A stretch of DNA of 64,000 nt from Pseudomonadales bacterium (lineage in GTDB: Bacteria; Pseudomonadota; Gammaproteobacteria; Pseudomonadales; Ketobacteraceae). The translations under genes were made by a program, and so were the position numbers. Below are positions 63,460 through 64,000 of this stretch, piece after piece. How positions within the stretch are numbered: the stretch's first letter is position 1; every line of letters begins with the position of its first letter. The notes under the pieces are model-generated. The model was not told where the DNA came from. It made no database searches and was given only the letters and a program-made list of their open reading frames with translations. The stretch covers positions 1 to 64,000 of the forward strand of contig NZXG01000005.1 in assembly GCA_002701845.1 (NCBI GenBank), in the 5' to 3' direction.

Positions 63460-64000
63460 TTAAGCCTCCTGCATCTGTGCCGAAGCCAGAATTCCGGCGG
63501 CCGGCGTCCCGGCGGCCGGCGATCCGGCGGCCGGCGATCCCGTGGGTTCGGCTTTGGGGGGAGGATTGAGTTCTTCCTCCCGCGGGAATTTAAGTTTGGC
63601 CCAGCTCTGAGCGTAGATGATCCACATCAGCTGCAACCGGGAAATCTTCATGTCATCGGCGTTGCCGCTGACCTTATCCGCCCGCAGCTGTTTGATTTTC
63701 TGCTCCAGTTCAACCCGGCGCTCATTGAGCCGCTGGCGGATTTCCTCCCCGCCGAGCCCTGCCAGATTCATAAAGGGAATGTTGAAATCGTCCGGAAACT
63801 CCGACATGGGGGACTTGTTCCACTCCAGGATGGCCTGCCACGGGTATTGCGTATAACGACCCTGCTGGCCGCAGATTTCATCCAGACACCGCACCACGTA
63901 ACGGAGTTTCCCCTTCTCGGATTCGGCACTGCGTTCCTTCACCAGCCTGGCCTCGCACCCGCAGGTACAGAAGTTGATTTCCGGTTTCAGTTCATAGATC
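63460..64000 (-). CDS. Partial hypothetical protein with CxCxC motif, runs off the window
   Basis: The frame is open to base 64000, so the true start lies beyond the edge; the first codons here read IYELKPEINFCTCGCEARLV. A further pair of cysteines comes soon after (VVRCLDEICGQQ). The middle is polar and helical (EEIRQRLNERRVELEQKIKQ), then LMWIIYAQSWAKLKFP. The C-terminal tail is a five-residue repeat (SPAAG units). GTG 63942 is an internal codon, not the likely start. The Cys cluster may bind metal. Family not recognised. Confidence 0.6.
   Translation of the reverse strand, partial: IYELKPEINFCTCGCEARLVKERSAESEKGKLRYVVRCLDEICGQQGRYTQYPWQAILEWNKSPMSEFPDDFNIPFMNLAGLGGEEIRQRLNERRVELEQKIKQLRADKVSGNADDMKISRLQLMWIIYAQSWAKLKFPREEELNPPPKAEPTGSPAAGSPAAGTPAAGILASAQMQEA
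63494..63538 (-). repeat. 15 bp tandem repeat at the end of the partial gene
   Basis: CCGGCGGCCGGCGTC (63494-63508) and CCGGCGGCCGGCGAT (63509-63523, 63524-63538). They encode the SPAAG/TPAAG tail. Each unit is GC-only apart from one or two bases, so it is prone to slippage. Confidence 0.85.

Overview
The window is chromosomal DNA from a GC-rich gammaproteobacterium. Gene content and order point to the Pseudomonadales/Oceanospirillales neighbourhood; genus cannot be fixed from the sequence. From what is known of Pseudomonas aeruginosa PAO1, two blocks resemble its map: msrQ-msrP-pssA-ilvC-ilvN-ilvB beside a ribosomal RNA operon, and clpB-pgeF-rluD-bamD-pilS-pilR-thiO-fimT-(minor pilins)-ispH-fkpB-lspA-ileS-ribF-murJ-rpsT-proB-obgE-rpmA-rplU-ispB-tRNA-Pro.

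Layout. 1-393: no gene, but two tandem stable-RNA-type promoters firing leftward out of the window. 394-6383: methionine sulfoxide repair (msrPQ), phosphatidylserine synthase and the ilvBNC branched-chain amino acid operon, all on the minus strand; ilvB is preceded by a long, strongly foldable leader. 6903-12678: a DUF4124 protein, then an orphan Rhs polymorphic toxin with an AT-rich swapped tip and a linked immunity candidate. 12831-24357: clpB with a sigma-32-type promoter, pgeF, rluD, bamD, nadE, a PP0621-type membrane protein, the pilSR two-component system and thiO. 24580-40609: a type IV pilus region with fimT, a PEP-CTERM-type protein, and two consecutive minor-pilin/PilY1 clusters. The second PilY1 carries a coiled-coil insertion of about 495 residues. 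40844-53209: isoprenoid, lipoprotein, translation and cell-wall housekeeping genes, ending in tRNA-Pro(CGG). 53210-56735: an accessory stretch downstream of the tRNA with small membrane proteins (one a Pmp3/YqaE family member of 52 residues), a zinc-ribbon protein and a glycosyltransferase. 56691-64000: two large sensor kinases, guanine deaminase and a partial gene running off the right edge.

How it fits together. PilS/PilR would set pilin expression, and FimT/FimU, PilV, PilW, PilX, PilE and PilY1 form the priming and tip complex of type IV pili. Two non-identical tip sets suggest two adhesive tips or alternative tip usage. The most unusual items are the coiled-coil PilY1 inside the duplicated tip cluster, the exosortase-type substrate placed directly after it, the Rhs toxin tip, and the structured ilvB leader.
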